NCBI RefSeq assembly: GCF_001577305.1
Contig: NZ_CP014518.1
Coordinates: 3,534,001-3,598,000 of the forward strand
Direction of reading: 5' to 3'
Length of the DNA stretch: 64,000 bases
DNA from: Sinomonas atrocyanea
GTDB taxonomy: Bacteria > Actinomycetota > Actinomycetes > Actinomycetales > Micrococcaceae
Shown here: positions 8,216-15,905 of the stretch, piece after piece
Numbering within the stretch: position 1 is the stretch's first letter
How the letters are laid out: each line of letters begins with the position of its first letter
The notes under the pieces: model-generated
Databases searched by the model: none
What the model was told of the DNA's origin: nothing
What the model saw: the letters and a program-made list of their open reading frames with translations, nothing else
Position numbers and translations under genes: made by a program

Positions 8216-8806
8216 ATGAGCCGCTGCCCAGCCGCGCGCCCGGTGAGGGCGAGGCCCCTGCAGGCCTGCCTCGTGGCGGCGCTCCTCGCGGCAGGCGCGG
8301 CCGGCTGCGCGTACCAGTACGACGACGGGCTGCCGCCCCTGGGCCAGCGTGACGCCGCGGCGGCGGCGGCGTCGGCCAGCGCCTCGGCCGCGGCCGCCGC
8401 CCGGGACCGCAGATCCCATCAGGTGCGCGGCCTGGCGACGGCCGCGCCCTTGGACCAGCCGCTCGCCGGCGAGTCCCTGCAGGCGTGGGCGGCCACCGTG
8501 CTGCCGGACACCTCGGGGGTCTCGCTGGCCGGGGATGCGAGCACGGCGTGGCCCGGCAGGCCAGCGCGCCGCATGTCCGTCCAGACCCAGCCCGGGCCCG
8601 CCACGCTGCACATCGCGTGCCGGGGCGAGGGCCGCGCCGACGTGCGCGTGAATGCGGGCGATGCGCAGCTGCTGGACTTCACGTTCGAGTGCAATCGCGC
8701 GTGGGCGCGCCCGGTCGACGTCCCGGCCGCGGGACGCCTCGACGTGCAGTTCAGTGCCGCTGAGGATGCGGTGGCGAACGTGGCCTACCGGCTCACCCGG
8801 CCGTGA
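8216..8806 (+). CDS. Putative secreted lipoprotein of unknown function
   Basis: A 196-residue protein with a basic N-terminus, a hydrophobic stretch (about 15-30) and a cysteine in LLAAGAAGC, giving a likely but imperfect lipobox. A short Ala/Ser run follows (about 44-62), then a compact domain with predicted beta strands. Two cysteines in the mature part (HIACRGEG and FTFECNRAW) could form a disulfide. No family was recognised. The gene converges on trhO and overlaps its end by 14 bp, so the two cannot share a terminator in the spacer. Confidence 0.65.
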   Translation: MSRCPAARPVRARPLQACLVAALLAAGAAGCAYQYDDGLPPLGQRDAAAAAASASASAAAAARDRRSHQVRGLATAAPLDQPLAGESLQAWAATVLPDTSGVSLAGDASTAWPGRPARRMSVQTQPGPATLHIACRGEGRADVRVNAGDAQLLDFTFECNRAWARPVDVPAAGRLDVQFSAAEDAVANVAYRLTRP

Positions 8807-9737
8807 CGCTCGGCGCGGGGGTCTGGGCCGGCTGGGCCGGCTGGCAGCCGTCCGGGCAGCGGAGGGTCTCCGGGGACGCGGCGCACTGGGGGCAGTAGAG
8901 CGTCAGCCGGCGGCACGCCGGGTCGGAGCAGTTGTGGAAGTCTGACGTCGGAGCGGCGCAGCGGGCGCACCGGCCGATCGTCGCGGCGTCCTCGCTGAAC
9001 TCCAGGCGCATGCGCCGGTCGAAGACGTAGAGCGAGCCTTCCCACAGGCCCGCGTCCCCGTAGGCCTCCCCGTAGCGCACGATCCCGCCGTCGAGCTGGT
9101 ACACCTCCTGGAACCCGCGGCGCCGCATGTGGGCGGTGAGGATCTCGCAGCGGATCCCGCCCGTGCAGTAGGTGACCACGGGCCGATCCTTGAGGTCGTC
9201 GTACTTGCCGGAGTCGAGCTCGGCGAGGAAATCGTGCGTCGTGGAGGTGTCGGGGACGACCGCGCCCTTGAACCGGCCGATCTGCGCCTCGAACGCGTTG
9301 CGCCCGTCGAAGAACACGACCTCGCGCCGGGTGTCCTCGGCGGCGCTGCCCGAGGCGACGAGTTCGTGGAGCTGCTCGGGGGTGAGCCGGCTGCCGCCGC
9401 CGATCACGCCCTCGGCGCCGACCTCGAGTTCACCGGGCGCACCGAAGGACACCAGCTCGGCACGTGCCTTCACGGACAGCCGCGGAAAGTCCTGGGCGGT
9501 GCCCTCGGACCACTTCACGTCGAGCTTCCGGAAGCCGGGGTACTCCTTGGTGGCACGCAGGTACCCCTTGACGGCGTTCAGCTCGCCGCCGACGGTCGCG
9601 TTGATGCCGTCCGGGGAGACGATGATGCGGCCCCTGAGGCCGAGCCCCTCGCACAGGGTGCGCTGCCAGAGCCGGACCGCCTCCGGGTCCGCCAGCGGGG
9701 TGAAGCAGTAGAACAGGACGATACGGTGCTGGGCCAC
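8793..9737 (-). CDS. trhO: tRNA uridine-34 hydroxylase, rhodanese family
   Basis: A 314-residue protein of the YceA/TrhO family, which hydroxylates U34 in tRNA wobble positions. The N-terminal ferredoxin-like domain (GRIIVSPDGINATVGG near residue 45) is followed by a rhodanese domain with catalytic C191 in YCTGGIRCE. A C-terminal Cys-rich segment (residues about 265-300, several CxxC pairs) probably binds zinc, as in other family members. The start is a GTG preceded by a -10 box and no Shine-Dalgarno, so the transcript is probably leaderless. It is divergent from the GNAT gene across a spacer with a perfect palindrome. Confidence 0.92.
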   Translation of the reverse strand: MAQHRIVLFYCFTPLADPEAVRLWQRTLCEGLGLRGRIIVSPDGINATVGGELNAVKGYLRATKEYPGFRKLDVKWSEGTAQDFPRLSVKARAELVSFGAPGELEVGAEGVIGGGSRLTPEQLHELVASGSAAEDTRREVVFFDGRNAFEAQIGRFKGAVVPDTSTTHDFLAELDSGKYDDLKDRPVVTYCTGGIRCEILTAHMRRRGFQEVYQLDGGIVRYGEAYGDAGLWEGSLYVFDRRMRLEFSEDAATIGRCARCAAPTSDFHNCSDPACRRLTLYCPQCAASPETLRCPDGCQPAQPAQTPAPSVTAG

Positions 9738-9743
9738 CCATCA

Positions 9744-9749
9744 AGGGTA
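9744..9749 (-). promoter_or_regulatory. Probable leaderless -10 box for trhO
   Basis: TACCCT on the minus strand ends 6 nt before the GTG at 9737. The same hexamer at the same distance precedes purD. Confidence 0.55.
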
Positions 9750-9773
9750 CCGGCGCCCCCGCCTCGGGCCCCG

Positions 9774-9789
9774 GTGACAGTTCTGTCAC
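9774..9789. promoter_or_regulatory. Perfect 16-bp palindrome between trhO and the GNAT gene
   Basis: GTGACAG-TT-CTGTCAC is a perfect inverted repeat of 7-bp arms. It sits in the 93-bp divergent spacer, upstream of both -10 boxes, where a dimeric regulator could act on both genes. No regulator gene lies beside it. Confidence 0.5.
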
Positions 9790-9817
9790 GGCCCTTATCA
9801 GGTTCTCCGGTTGCGGT

Positions 9818-9823
9818 TATCGT
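9818..9823 (+). promoter_or_regulatory. Probable leaderless -10 box for the GNAT gene
   Basis: TATCGT ends 7 nt before the ATG at 9831; no Shine-Dalgarno sequence is present. Confidence 0.5.
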
Positions 9824-9830
9824 CGTGGCT

Positions 9831-10520
9831 ATGGGAGAGCCATCGCTGAGCGAACTTCTGGGCATCTGGGTCGAAGGCTGGGCCTCCACGCGCCATTATC
9901 CGGTCAAGGAGGTCGGGGCGTTCCGGGCGGTGCAGCTCTCCGACAAGTCCGGCGACTGGGAGGCGTTCGCCGCCGACCCGAGCGAGGATGAGTTCGCCGA
10001 CCTCGCCGCGTTCGTCGCGGAGTCGTCGCCCCGGCTGATGACCGTGCTCACCGACGACCTGCCTGCCTACCGCGCCCTGGCCGAGAAGCACGGCCTCGTC
10101 GAGGTCGCTGCGGACCAGGAGCTCATGATCATGGACTTCGAGGGCAAGGACGTCGAGGCGCCCTGGCTCAACGACGACGAGCTCAAGCTGACCACGGCCT
10201 ACGAGGACCACAGCGCCACCGTGACCGTCGCGACCGCCGACGGCACCCTGGCCGCCCGCGGCCACGTGGCCGTCGCGCACGGCTATGCCGTCTTCGACCG
10301 CATCATCACGGAGCCGGCCTTCCGCCGCCGCGGGCTGGGCAGCTTCATCATGCGGGCCCTCACAGCGGCGATGAGCGAGCACAACCTCGACCAGGGCCTG
10401 CTCATCGCGTCCACGGACGGCCAGCACCTCTACCACCACCTCGGATGGAGCGACGTGTCCCAGGTGCTCGTGCTCACCAACCCCGGCAACACCGGGGGCG
10501 GTTCGCTCTCCGCGGACTGA
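9831..10520 (+). CDS. GNAT family N-acetyltransferase
   Basis: A 229-residue protein. The GNAT acetyl-CoA-binding signature is in the C-terminal half: AVFDRIITEPAFRRRGLGSFIMRALTA gives the V/I-x-x-x-x-R/Q-x-x-G-x-G/A pocket (RRRGLG near residue 167), followed by HNLDQGLLIAS and a closing strand with HLYHHLGW. The N-terminal half is less conserved and probably sets the acceptor, which is unknown. The start at 9831 fits the family length and a -10 box; a longer open frame begins at 9129 but lies antisense to trhO and was rejected. Confidence 0.85.
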   Translation: MGEPSLSELLGIWVEGWASTRHYPVKEVGAFRAVQLSDKSGDWEAFAADPSEDEFADLAAFVAESSPRLMTVLTDDLPAYRALAEKHGLVEVAADQELMIMDFEGKDVEAPWLNDDELKLTTAYEDHSATVTVATADGTLAARGHVAVAHGYAVFDRIITEPAFRRRGLGSFIMRALTAAMSEHNLDQGLLIASTDGQHLYHHLGWSDVSQVLVLTNPGNTGGGSLSAD

Positions 10521-10566
10521 CCCCGCCCCGGCGGCCCCGGGGTCCGAGGCTTCCGGCCGGTGCTGG

Positions 10567-10572
10567 AAGAAT
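10567..10572 (+). promoter_or_regulatory. Possible leaderless -10 box for the helicase gene
   Basis: AAGAAT ends 6 nt before the GTG at 10579. The same hexamer at the same distance precedes the P-type ATPase gene. Confidence 0.45.
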
Positions 10573-10578
10573 GCTGGT

Positions 10579-12924
10579 GTGGCCGCGCACGACTCCCTCC
10601 TCTCGCTCCTGGGCAGGTCCTCCGCCCCGGAGGAGCTGCGGCACCTGCGCACGATCCCCGCACGCTCGGCCCGGCATGCGCCCTGGCCTGCCTGGGCCCA
10701 CCCGGACCTCGTGGCTGCGTACCGCCGCCTCGGGGTCGAGACGCCCTACATCCACCAGGTCGAGGCGGCGGAGCTGGCCCACGCGGGACGCCACGTGGTG
10801 CTCGCCACCGGAACCGCCTCGGGCAAGTCCCTCGCCTACCAGCTCCCGGCGCTGGACGCCGTCCACCGCTCGGAGCTGCGCGTGGCCGAGCAGCCCGGGC
10901 GGATCCACGACGACGGCGCGGCCGTCCTGTACCTCTCCCCCACCAAGGCGCTGGCCGCGGACCAGCTCACGGCCATCCGTGCCCTCGGGCTCAGCACGGT
11001 CCGGGCCGAGACCTACGACGGCGACACCGAGCAGTCGGCCCGCCGCTGGATCCGGGACCACGCGAACGTCATCCTCGCCAACCCGGACATGCTCCACTTC
11101 GGCATCCTGCCGAACCACCCCTGGTGGGCGGCCTTCTTCCGGCGCCTTCGTTTCGTGGTCATCGACGAAGCGCACTCCTACCGAGGCGTCTTCGGCTCCC
11201 ATGTGGCCAACCTCCTGCGGCGGCTCCGGCGCGTGTGCGCCCACTATGGCGCCGACCCCGTGTTCATCGCGGCGTCCGCGACGTCCGGGGACCCGGAGGG
11301 GTCGGTGGGGCGGCTGATCGGCGACGCCGTCGCCGCGGTCACCGAGGACGGCTCGCCCCACGGGGCCACCGAGGTGGCCTTCTGGGAGCCCGCGCTGACG
11401 GACGCCCGCGGGGAGAACGGCGCGCCCCAGCGCCGCACCGCGATCGCCGAGAGCGCCGACCTGCTGGCCAATCTCGTGTCGGCGCATGTGCGGACCATCG
11501 CCTTCATCAAGTCCCGCCGCGGCGCAGAGACGATCTCCTCGATCGCGCAGCGCCTCGTCGACGAGGTGGACCCGAGCCTCGCGGGGCGCATCGCGGCGTA
11601 CCGGTCGGGGTACCTGCCCGAGGAGCGGCGCGAGCTCGAGCGGCGGCTGCGCTCCGGCGAGCTGCTGGGGGTCGCGAGCACCTCGGCGCTCGAACTCGGC
11701 ATCGACATCTCCGGGCTGGATGCGGTCCTCGTCGCGGGATGGCCGGGGACGCGGGCCTCGCTGTTCCAGGAGATCGGGCGGGCCGGGCGCTCGGGGCAGG
11801 ATGCGCTCGCCGCGTTCGTCGCCAGCGACGACCCCCTCGACACCTATCTGGTGAACCACCCGGAGGCGATCTTCGACACCTCGGTCGAGGCCACCGTCCT
11901 GGATCCGTCCAACCCCTACGTCCTCGGCCCGCACCTGTGTGCCGCCGCGGCCGAGAAGCCCCTCACCGGCTCCGACCTCGCCCTGTTCGGACCCACCGCC
12001 GAGCGGCTCCTCGACCAGCTCGTGGCGCAGGGGTACCTGCGCCGGCGGCCGGGCGGATGGTACTGGACCCATCCCGAGAGCGCCGCGGCCATGGTGAACC
12101 TCCGCGCGGACGGGGGCGGCCCGATGAGCATCATCGAGGCCGAGACCGGCCAGCTGCTGGGCTCCATGGATTCGCCGCAGACGCACTACCAGGCCCACCA
12201 GGGCGCCATCTACGTCCATCAGGGCGCGAGCTACCTCGTCGAAGAACTCAACGAGGCGGAGCACTGCGTGGTGGTGCGACGGGTGAACCCCGACTACTAC
12301 ACGACCGCGCGGGACCTCACCACGGTCGAGGTCCTCGGCGAGGACCGCTGCGAGCAGTGGGGCCCGGTGGGGGTCCACTTCGGCGAGGTCCGGGTGACCA
12401 CGCAGGTGGTCTCCTTCCAGCGCAAGGCGCTCATCTCCAACGAGGTCCTCGGCGAGGAGCCCCTCGAGCTGGGCGCACGGGACCTCTTCACCAAGGCCGT
12501 CTGGCTCACCCTGCCTGAGCCGACGCTCGCGGCCGCGGGACTGATCGCTGCCCAGTTCCCGGGCGCCCTCCACGCCGCGGAGCACGCATCGATCGGCCTC
12601 CTGCCCCTCGTCGCCTCCAGCGACCGGTGGGACGTGGGCGGGGTGTCCACCGCGCTGCACGCCGACACCGAGCAGCCCACCATCTTCGTCTACGACGGGC
12701 ACCCCGGCGGGGCAGGGTTCGCCGAGCGCGGGTTCGAGCGCATCCGGGTCTGGCTCCGGGCAACCCTGGACGCGATCGAGGCCTGCGAGTGCGATGCCGG
12801 GTGCCCGTCGTGCGTCCAGAGCCCCAAGTGCGGCAACAAGAACAATCCCCTGGACAAGTCCGGGGCGGTCGCCCTGCTGCGCGCCGTCCTCCTCCAGTCC
12901 GACCTCGCGGCCGAGCTGGTCTGA
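10579..12924 (+). CDS. DEAD/DEAH-box helicase of the YprA/MrfA-Hrq1 family
   Basis: A 781-residue superfamily 2 helicase, like Bacillus MrfA and fungal Hrq1, which act in repair of crosslinked or alkylated DNA. The Q-motif region is followed by Walker A ATGTASGKSLAYQ (near residue 77), motif Ib, DEAH (VVIDEAHSY near 195), motif III SATSG near 235, and motifs V and VI (TSALELGIDISGLD and QEIGRAGRSGQ near 375-400). The C-terminal MZB-type zinc domain shows four cysteines, CECDAGCPSCVQSPKC. M. tuberculosis Rv3649 occupies the same place before a tad cluster. The GTG start gives the usual family length. Confidence 0.9.
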   Translation: MAAHDSLLSLLGRSSAPEELRHLRTIPARSARHAPWPAWAHPDLVAAYRRLGVETPYIHQVEAAELAHAGRHVVLATGTASGKSLAYQLPALDAVHRSELRVAEQPGRIHDDGAAVLYLSPTKALAADQLTAIRALGLSTVRAETYDGDTEQSARRWIRDHANVILANPDMLHFGILPNHPWWAAFFRRLRFVVIDEAHSYRGVFGSHVANLLRRLRRVCAHYGADPVFIAASATSGDPEGSVGRLIGDAVAAVTEDGSPHGATEVAFWEPALTDARGENGAPQRRTAIAESADLLANLVSAHVRTIAFIKSRRGAETISSIAQRLVDEVDPSLAGRIAAYRSGYLPEERRELERRLRSGELLGVASTSALELGIDISGLDAVLVAGWPGTRASLFQEIGRAGRSGQDALAAFVASDDPLDTYLVNHPEAIFDTSVEATVLDPSNPYVLGPHLCAAAAEKPLTGSDLALFGPTAERLLDQLVAQGYLRRRPGGWYWTHPESAAAMVNLRADGGGPMSIIEAETGQLLGSMDSPQTHYQAHQGAIYVHQGASYLVEELNEAEHCVVVRRVNPDYYTTARDLTTVEVLGEDRCEQWGPVGVHFGEVRVTTQVVSFQRKALISNEVLGEEPLELGARDLFTKAVWLTLPEPTLAAAGLIAAQFPGALHAAEHASIGLLPLVASSDRWDVGGVSTALHADTEQPTIFVYDGHPGGAGFAERGFERIRVWLRATLDAIEACECDAGCPSCVQSPKCGNKNNPLDKSGAVALLRAVLLQSDLAAELV

Positions 12925-12972
12925 CGCCAGAGCCGGCCCCACCACCGGGACTGGGGCGCCCGCCGGGACCGG

Positions 12973-13008
12973 CCCGCTCGCCTGGGCCGTCCCGCTCGCC
13001 TGGGCCGT
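12973..13008. repeat. 18-bp tandem duplication between helicase and tad operon
   Basis: CCCGCTCGCCTGGGCCGT at 12973-12990 is repeated exactly at 12991-13008, in the 118-bp spacer between two convergent genes. It is probably a slippage product; no coding or terminator role is evident. Confidence 0.6.
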
Positions 13009-13042
13009 CCGTTTGGGGCTGGTCCGCCGCCCGGCACGGGAG

Positions 13043-13465
13043 TCAGCCGGGGCCGACGCGGGGCGGCGGCCCTGCCCGGGCGCGCCCCACGGCGGGACCC
13101 CACGGGGCGCCCGTCTCCAGCTCCACGGTGACCCGGACGGTGCTGCCGGGCTTCTCCACGGCGCAGGCAGTCAGGACGGCGCCGTTGAGTTCGGCCGTCT
13201 CCTGGGCCGTCGCACAGGCGGCCCCAGGGCGGAGACCACGCTCGGTGTCGGCCGCCGCGAGCGCAGCGAGATCCGCCGCCGCGCCGGCCCGCGAAGACGC
13301 CGCCAGCGCCTGGCCGAGCATTGCCAGTGCCGCACAGGCCAGGATGAGGACCATCCCCAGCCCGAGGGCCAGGACGGTCCCCGACCCGGCCTCGGCGCCG
13401 CCCCTGCAGCCGGCACGGCCACGACAGCCGGGGCCCGGCCCGCAGAGCCTGGCCTGCCAGGTCAC
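13043..13465 (-). CDS. Rv3654c-family TadE-like pseudopilin
   Basis: A 140-residue protein, last gene of the tad operon. After a basic, Cys/Gly-rich leader (about 1-30) comes EAGSGTVLALGLGMVLILACAALAML, a hydrophobic helix in TadE/pseudopilin style with the conserved G-S-G-T before it. A region DLAALAAAD then follows. Such small proteins are thought to be minor pilins or secreted structural parts. M. tuberculosis Rv3654c is at the matching operon position. The GTG start overlaps the tadE-like stop (GTGA) and follows GGAGG at 6 nt spacing, which fixes the start well despite a longer open frame. Confidence 0.75.
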   Translation of the reverse strand: MTWQARLCGPGPGCRGRAGCRGGAEAGSGTVLALGLGMVLILACAALAMLGQALAASSRAGAAADLAALAAADTERGLRPGAACATAQETAELNGAVLTACAVEKPGSTVRVTVELETGAPWGPAVGRARAGPPPRVGPG

Positions 13466-13845
13466 GGCGGTCCCTCCAGGCTCAGGCTCGCCGCCGCGCG
13501 GGCGCGCAGCCCGGCAGCGGCCGCGACGGGTCCGGGTACCGCCGTGCTGACCTGGACGGTGACGACTCCTGCCGAGGCCTCGACCGAATGCTCCGCGCCG
13601 GGGCCGGCAACCCTCGCGATCTCGCGGGCCACCGCGCCGGCGTCCTCGCCCTTGGCGACCGATCGCGCCCCGGCCCTCGCCGCTTCCTCGACCCGCACCT
13701 GGCAGACGGCCGCGGAAACGGCGCCGAGGAGGAAGCCGAGCAGGAGGATCACTGCGGGGACAGCCACTGCGAACTCGGCGGTGACCGACCCCCGCGGGGA
13801 CGCCGGGCCCTCCTGGGCGGTGGCGTCCCCACGGATGCACCTCAC
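13462..13845 (-). CDS. TadE family minor pilin
   Basis: A 127-residue TadE-like protein. The motif GSVTAEFAVAVPAVILLLGFL (residues about 18-38) is the TadE signature: a glycine, then T-A-E-F before a single membrane helix that can pack into a pilus. The remainder is extracellular (VEEAARAGARSVAKGEDAG onward) and ends SLEGPP. It is read between the DUF4244 gene and the Rv3654c-like gene with GTGA overlaps on both sides. No Shine-Dalgarno lies before the GTG at 13845, so coupled re-initiation is likely. It corresponds in position to Rv3655c. Confidence 0.78.
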   Translation of the reverse strand: MRCIRGDATAQEGPASPRGSVTAEFAVAVPAVILLLGFLLGAVSAAVCQVRVEEAARAGARSVAKGEDAGAVAREIARVAGPGAEHSVEASAGVVTVQVSTAVPGPVAAAAGLRARAAASLSLEGPP

Positions 13846-14363
13846 GGGAGGGCGAGTGCTTGGCGGATGATCGCGAGGAGGAATCCCCGCACCTCGTCGC
13901 TGCGCATGATCACCACGAGCAGCCCCGCGAAGGCCACGGCGCCCAGTGTCGCGATCGCGTACTCGGCAGTTGCCATCCCCTGCTGTCCAGCGGCCCTGGC
14001 GCCGAGCCAGAGCCGCAGGAGCTGCAGGCGAATGGCTGCCCTCCGCCGCATGCGGGCGGCCCAGGCTCGCTCCCGCCCTCCGCTCCGTCGGCGCCTCAAC
14101 CGGTCCCCTGGCGGTGCGGAAGACGCGGCCGGGAGATGCGCGGAGCCAGGGAAGCCCGGCTCGGTGCCTGCCCTCTGGTGGCCCGGCTGCCCGGAGTCCG
14201 GCGCTCCGGCCGCAGGGAAGAGCTCGATGACCCGGCACGGCTCGCCCGGGCCTTCGAGGGCATCGGGGCGAGGACCCGGGGATGGCGTCAGATCGAGCCG
14301 TGCGGATTCCCGTGACTGGTCGGGGTGTGCCCCGACGTCGTCGGGATGAGGCATTGCGGACAT
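13842..14363 (-). CDS. DUF4244 protein, probable Flp-type major pilin
   Basis: A 173-residue protein whose last 55 residues are the DUF4244 domain: GMATAEYAIATLGAVAFAGLLVVIM then RSDEVRGFLL. The short Flp-like segment (basic stretch, G, then A-T-A-E-Y before a hydrophobic helix) fits a prepilin cleaved by a TadV-type peptidase after Gly. The first 115 residues are Pro/Arg-rich and look disordered, an unusually long leader for a Flp pilin. The start ATG has an excellent AGGAGG site, and a 145-bp gap separates it from tadC, so this gene may also be expressed at a higher level on its own. Confidence 0.72.
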   Translation of the reverse strand: MSAMPHPDDVGAHPDQSRESARLDLTPSPGPRPDALEGPGEPCRVIELFPAAGAPDSGQPGHQRAGTEPGFPGSAHLPAASSAPPGDRLRRRRSGGRERAWAARMRRRAAIRLQLLRLWLGARAAGQQGMATAEYAIATLGAVAFAGLLVVIMRSDEVRGFLLAIIRQALALP

Positions 14364-14508
14364 GGTTCCTCCTTGGTGGTCGGGCACAGCCGTGTGTCCG
14401 CGCCCGTAGGTGGGCCCGCCGGCTCGCCGTCGGAGACCCCTCCTCGCGGCGGGGCCATGGCGCCCAGGGGCGCCGCCTGCCCGATGGGCAGGGATCGTGG
14501 GGGCGGGA

Positions 14509-15123
14509 TCACCCGCCCGGCAGCATCGCCAGAAGCACTGGCACCACGCCGAGACACAGGAAGGCTGGGAGGGAGCAGACTCCCAAGGGGATGACCAGCT
14601 TGACGCCGAGGGCCGCGGCGCGCTTCTCGAGCTCACGATGCCTGCTCCGCCGCAGCTGCCGTGCGCGGGCGTACAGCAGCTCGGCAGACGGGGCTCCGGT
14701 GGACGCTGCGAAGCGCAGGGCCGATCGGATCTCCTCGACGGAGGAGCCCACAGCAGCATCCGGCCATGCATGGTCCCAGTCGGTCCCGAGCCGTAGGGCA
14801 GCGGCGGCCCGCGCCAGCGCCGGGCCTGGTCCGTCGGCGACGCCGGCTGCGACCTCGAGCGCCCGCGGCAGGGCCAGGCCCGCCTCGAGCATGGCACCGA
14901 GCAGCTCGAGCAGGAGGGGCACCTCGTCAGGCCTCGTGGTCCGCAGGCGCGCCCGGCCTTCGGCGTGGACGGGCTGCTCCCGGCGGTCCACGCCCCCGGG
15001 CACGGCGGTGCCCACGGCACCGCACGGTGCCAGAAGCCGGTCGGCTCGGCGCCGGCTGCCTGCGAAGGAGAGGGCGATGCCTGCGGAGGCTGCAGCGAGC
15101 CCCACGGCGAGGACGGCGCTCAT
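14509..15123 (-). CDS. tadC: TadC-like type II secretion system F domain protein
   Basis: A 204-residue inner-membrane platform protein. It has an N-terminal helix (VLAVGLAAASAGIALSFAG), a cytoplasmic T2SF domain with LLLELLGAMLEAGLALPRALEVAA near residue 75, the partner helix region ELLYARARQLRRSRHRELEKRAAALGVKLVIPLG, and a C-terminal membrane helix FLCLGVVPVLLAML. It is shorter than proteobacterial TadC (about 300), as usual for the actinobacterial split form. Its ATG overlaps the tadB stop (ATGA). Confidence 0.82.
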   Translation of the reverse strand: MSAVLAVGLAAASAGIALSFAGSRRRADRLLAPCGAVGTAVPGGVDRREQPVHAEGRARLRTTRPDEVPLLLELLGAMLEAGLALPRALEVAAGVADGPGPALARAAAALRLGTDWDHAWPDAAVGSSVEEIRSALRFAASTGAPSAELLYARARQLRRSRHRELEKRAAALGVKLVIPLGVCSLPAFLCLGVVPVLLAMLPGG

Positions 15124-15905
15124 CGTGCCTCCGAAGCCGAGCGCACGAGCCGAGTGGACCACCATCGTCCGGCCACCGTCAGAGCTGCCCCGAGGCCGAG
15201 GCACATCGCGCCCAGCGGTGTGGAGAGGAGGATCCCGAACGGGTCCGCCCCCATCAGCATCCCGAGTCCCAGCCCGGCAATGGGGAGGATGGTCAGCACC
15301 TTCGCCGTGGCCCGGGGGCCTGCAAGGGCCACCGAGCGGGCGGCGACCGCGTCGGCGTCGGCCTCGAGCTGGGCGGCGAGCCTCTCCAGGACGTCGGCAA
15401 GGGCGCTCCCCGATGCCTCGGCGGCCTCGATGCAGGCCGCCACGCTGAGCCAGATGCCAGCGGCCGCGCCCGTGGAGCGGTGAGGGGACGGTTCCCTCTC
15501 GCTCACCGCCGTCTGGATCGCGGCTGCGACGGGCCGGCCCAGGTCCGCGGCCAGGGCAGCCGAGTGCAGCACACGTGGTGCAGGGTCTGCGCTCTCCCGC
15601 TCGCCGGCCGGGTACGCCTCGCAGGCCTGCCTCCACATCTGCTCGGGGGTGCGGCCGGCTCGCAGCAGGGCGGCGAGCTGCCCCACCAAGATGGCCGCGT
15701 GCTGGAATTCCTCCGCGGGACCTGTGCCTGCCCTCCCTGCCCAAGGTCGTCCCCGGGCCGGTCGTCGGCGCCGCGGCGACGGGACCGCGGCCGCCCCGGT
15801 CCTGAGGCGTCGTGTCCCCGCCATCGCCCCTCCCCCGGCTGCGAGGCGCCAGCCCGCGAACAGCAGCGCGGCGATAGTGGCGGCCACAACGGATGCGGCG
15901 CTCAC
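15120..15905 (-). CDS. tadB: TadB-like type II secretion system F domain protein
   Basis: A 261-residue platform protein paired with TadC. It shows an N-terminal membrane helix (VVAATIAALLFAGWRLAA), a T2SF domain (ILVGQLAALLRAGRTPEQMW near residue 75, later WLSVAACIEAAEASGSALADVLERLA) and two C-terminal helices (LTILPIAGLGLGMLMGADPF and LGAMCLGLGAALTVAG). It should form the membrane base that the TadA ATPase turns. GTG start at 15905 overlaps the tadA stop; this was chosen over long upstream frame extensions that are antisense-free but lack family similarity. Confidence 0.82.
   Translation of the reverse strand: MSAASVVAATIAALLFAGWRLAAGGGAMAGTRRLRTGAAAVPSPRRRRPARGRPWAGRAGTGPAEEFQHAAILVGQLAALLRAGRTPEQMWRQACEAYPAGERESADPAPRVLHSAALAADLGRPVAAAIQTAVSEREPSPHRSTGAAAGIWLSVAACIEAAEASGSALADVLERLAAQLEADADAVAARSVALAGPRATAKVLTILPIAGLGLGMLMGADPFGILLSTPLGAMCLGLGAALTVAGRWWSTRLVRSASEAR

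Noticed and set aside
8339..8402. GCG/GCC-rich run resembling a simple-sequence repeat
   Set aside because: It encodes the Ala/Ser spacer of the lipoprotein and is not an exact repeat.
9129..10520. 463-codon plus-strand frame starting inside trhO
   Set aside because: Only the last 229 codons show a GNAT protein. The first half is antisense to trhO, and a -10 box precedes 9831.
10474..12945. 823-codon minus-strand frame opposite the helicase
   Set aside because: Antisense shadow of a well-conserved helicase; no recognisable domain.
12925..13042. Possible small gene in the helicase/tad spacer
   Set aside because: An open frame exists over the 18-bp duplication, but it has no ribosome site, and the spacer is between two convergent genes.
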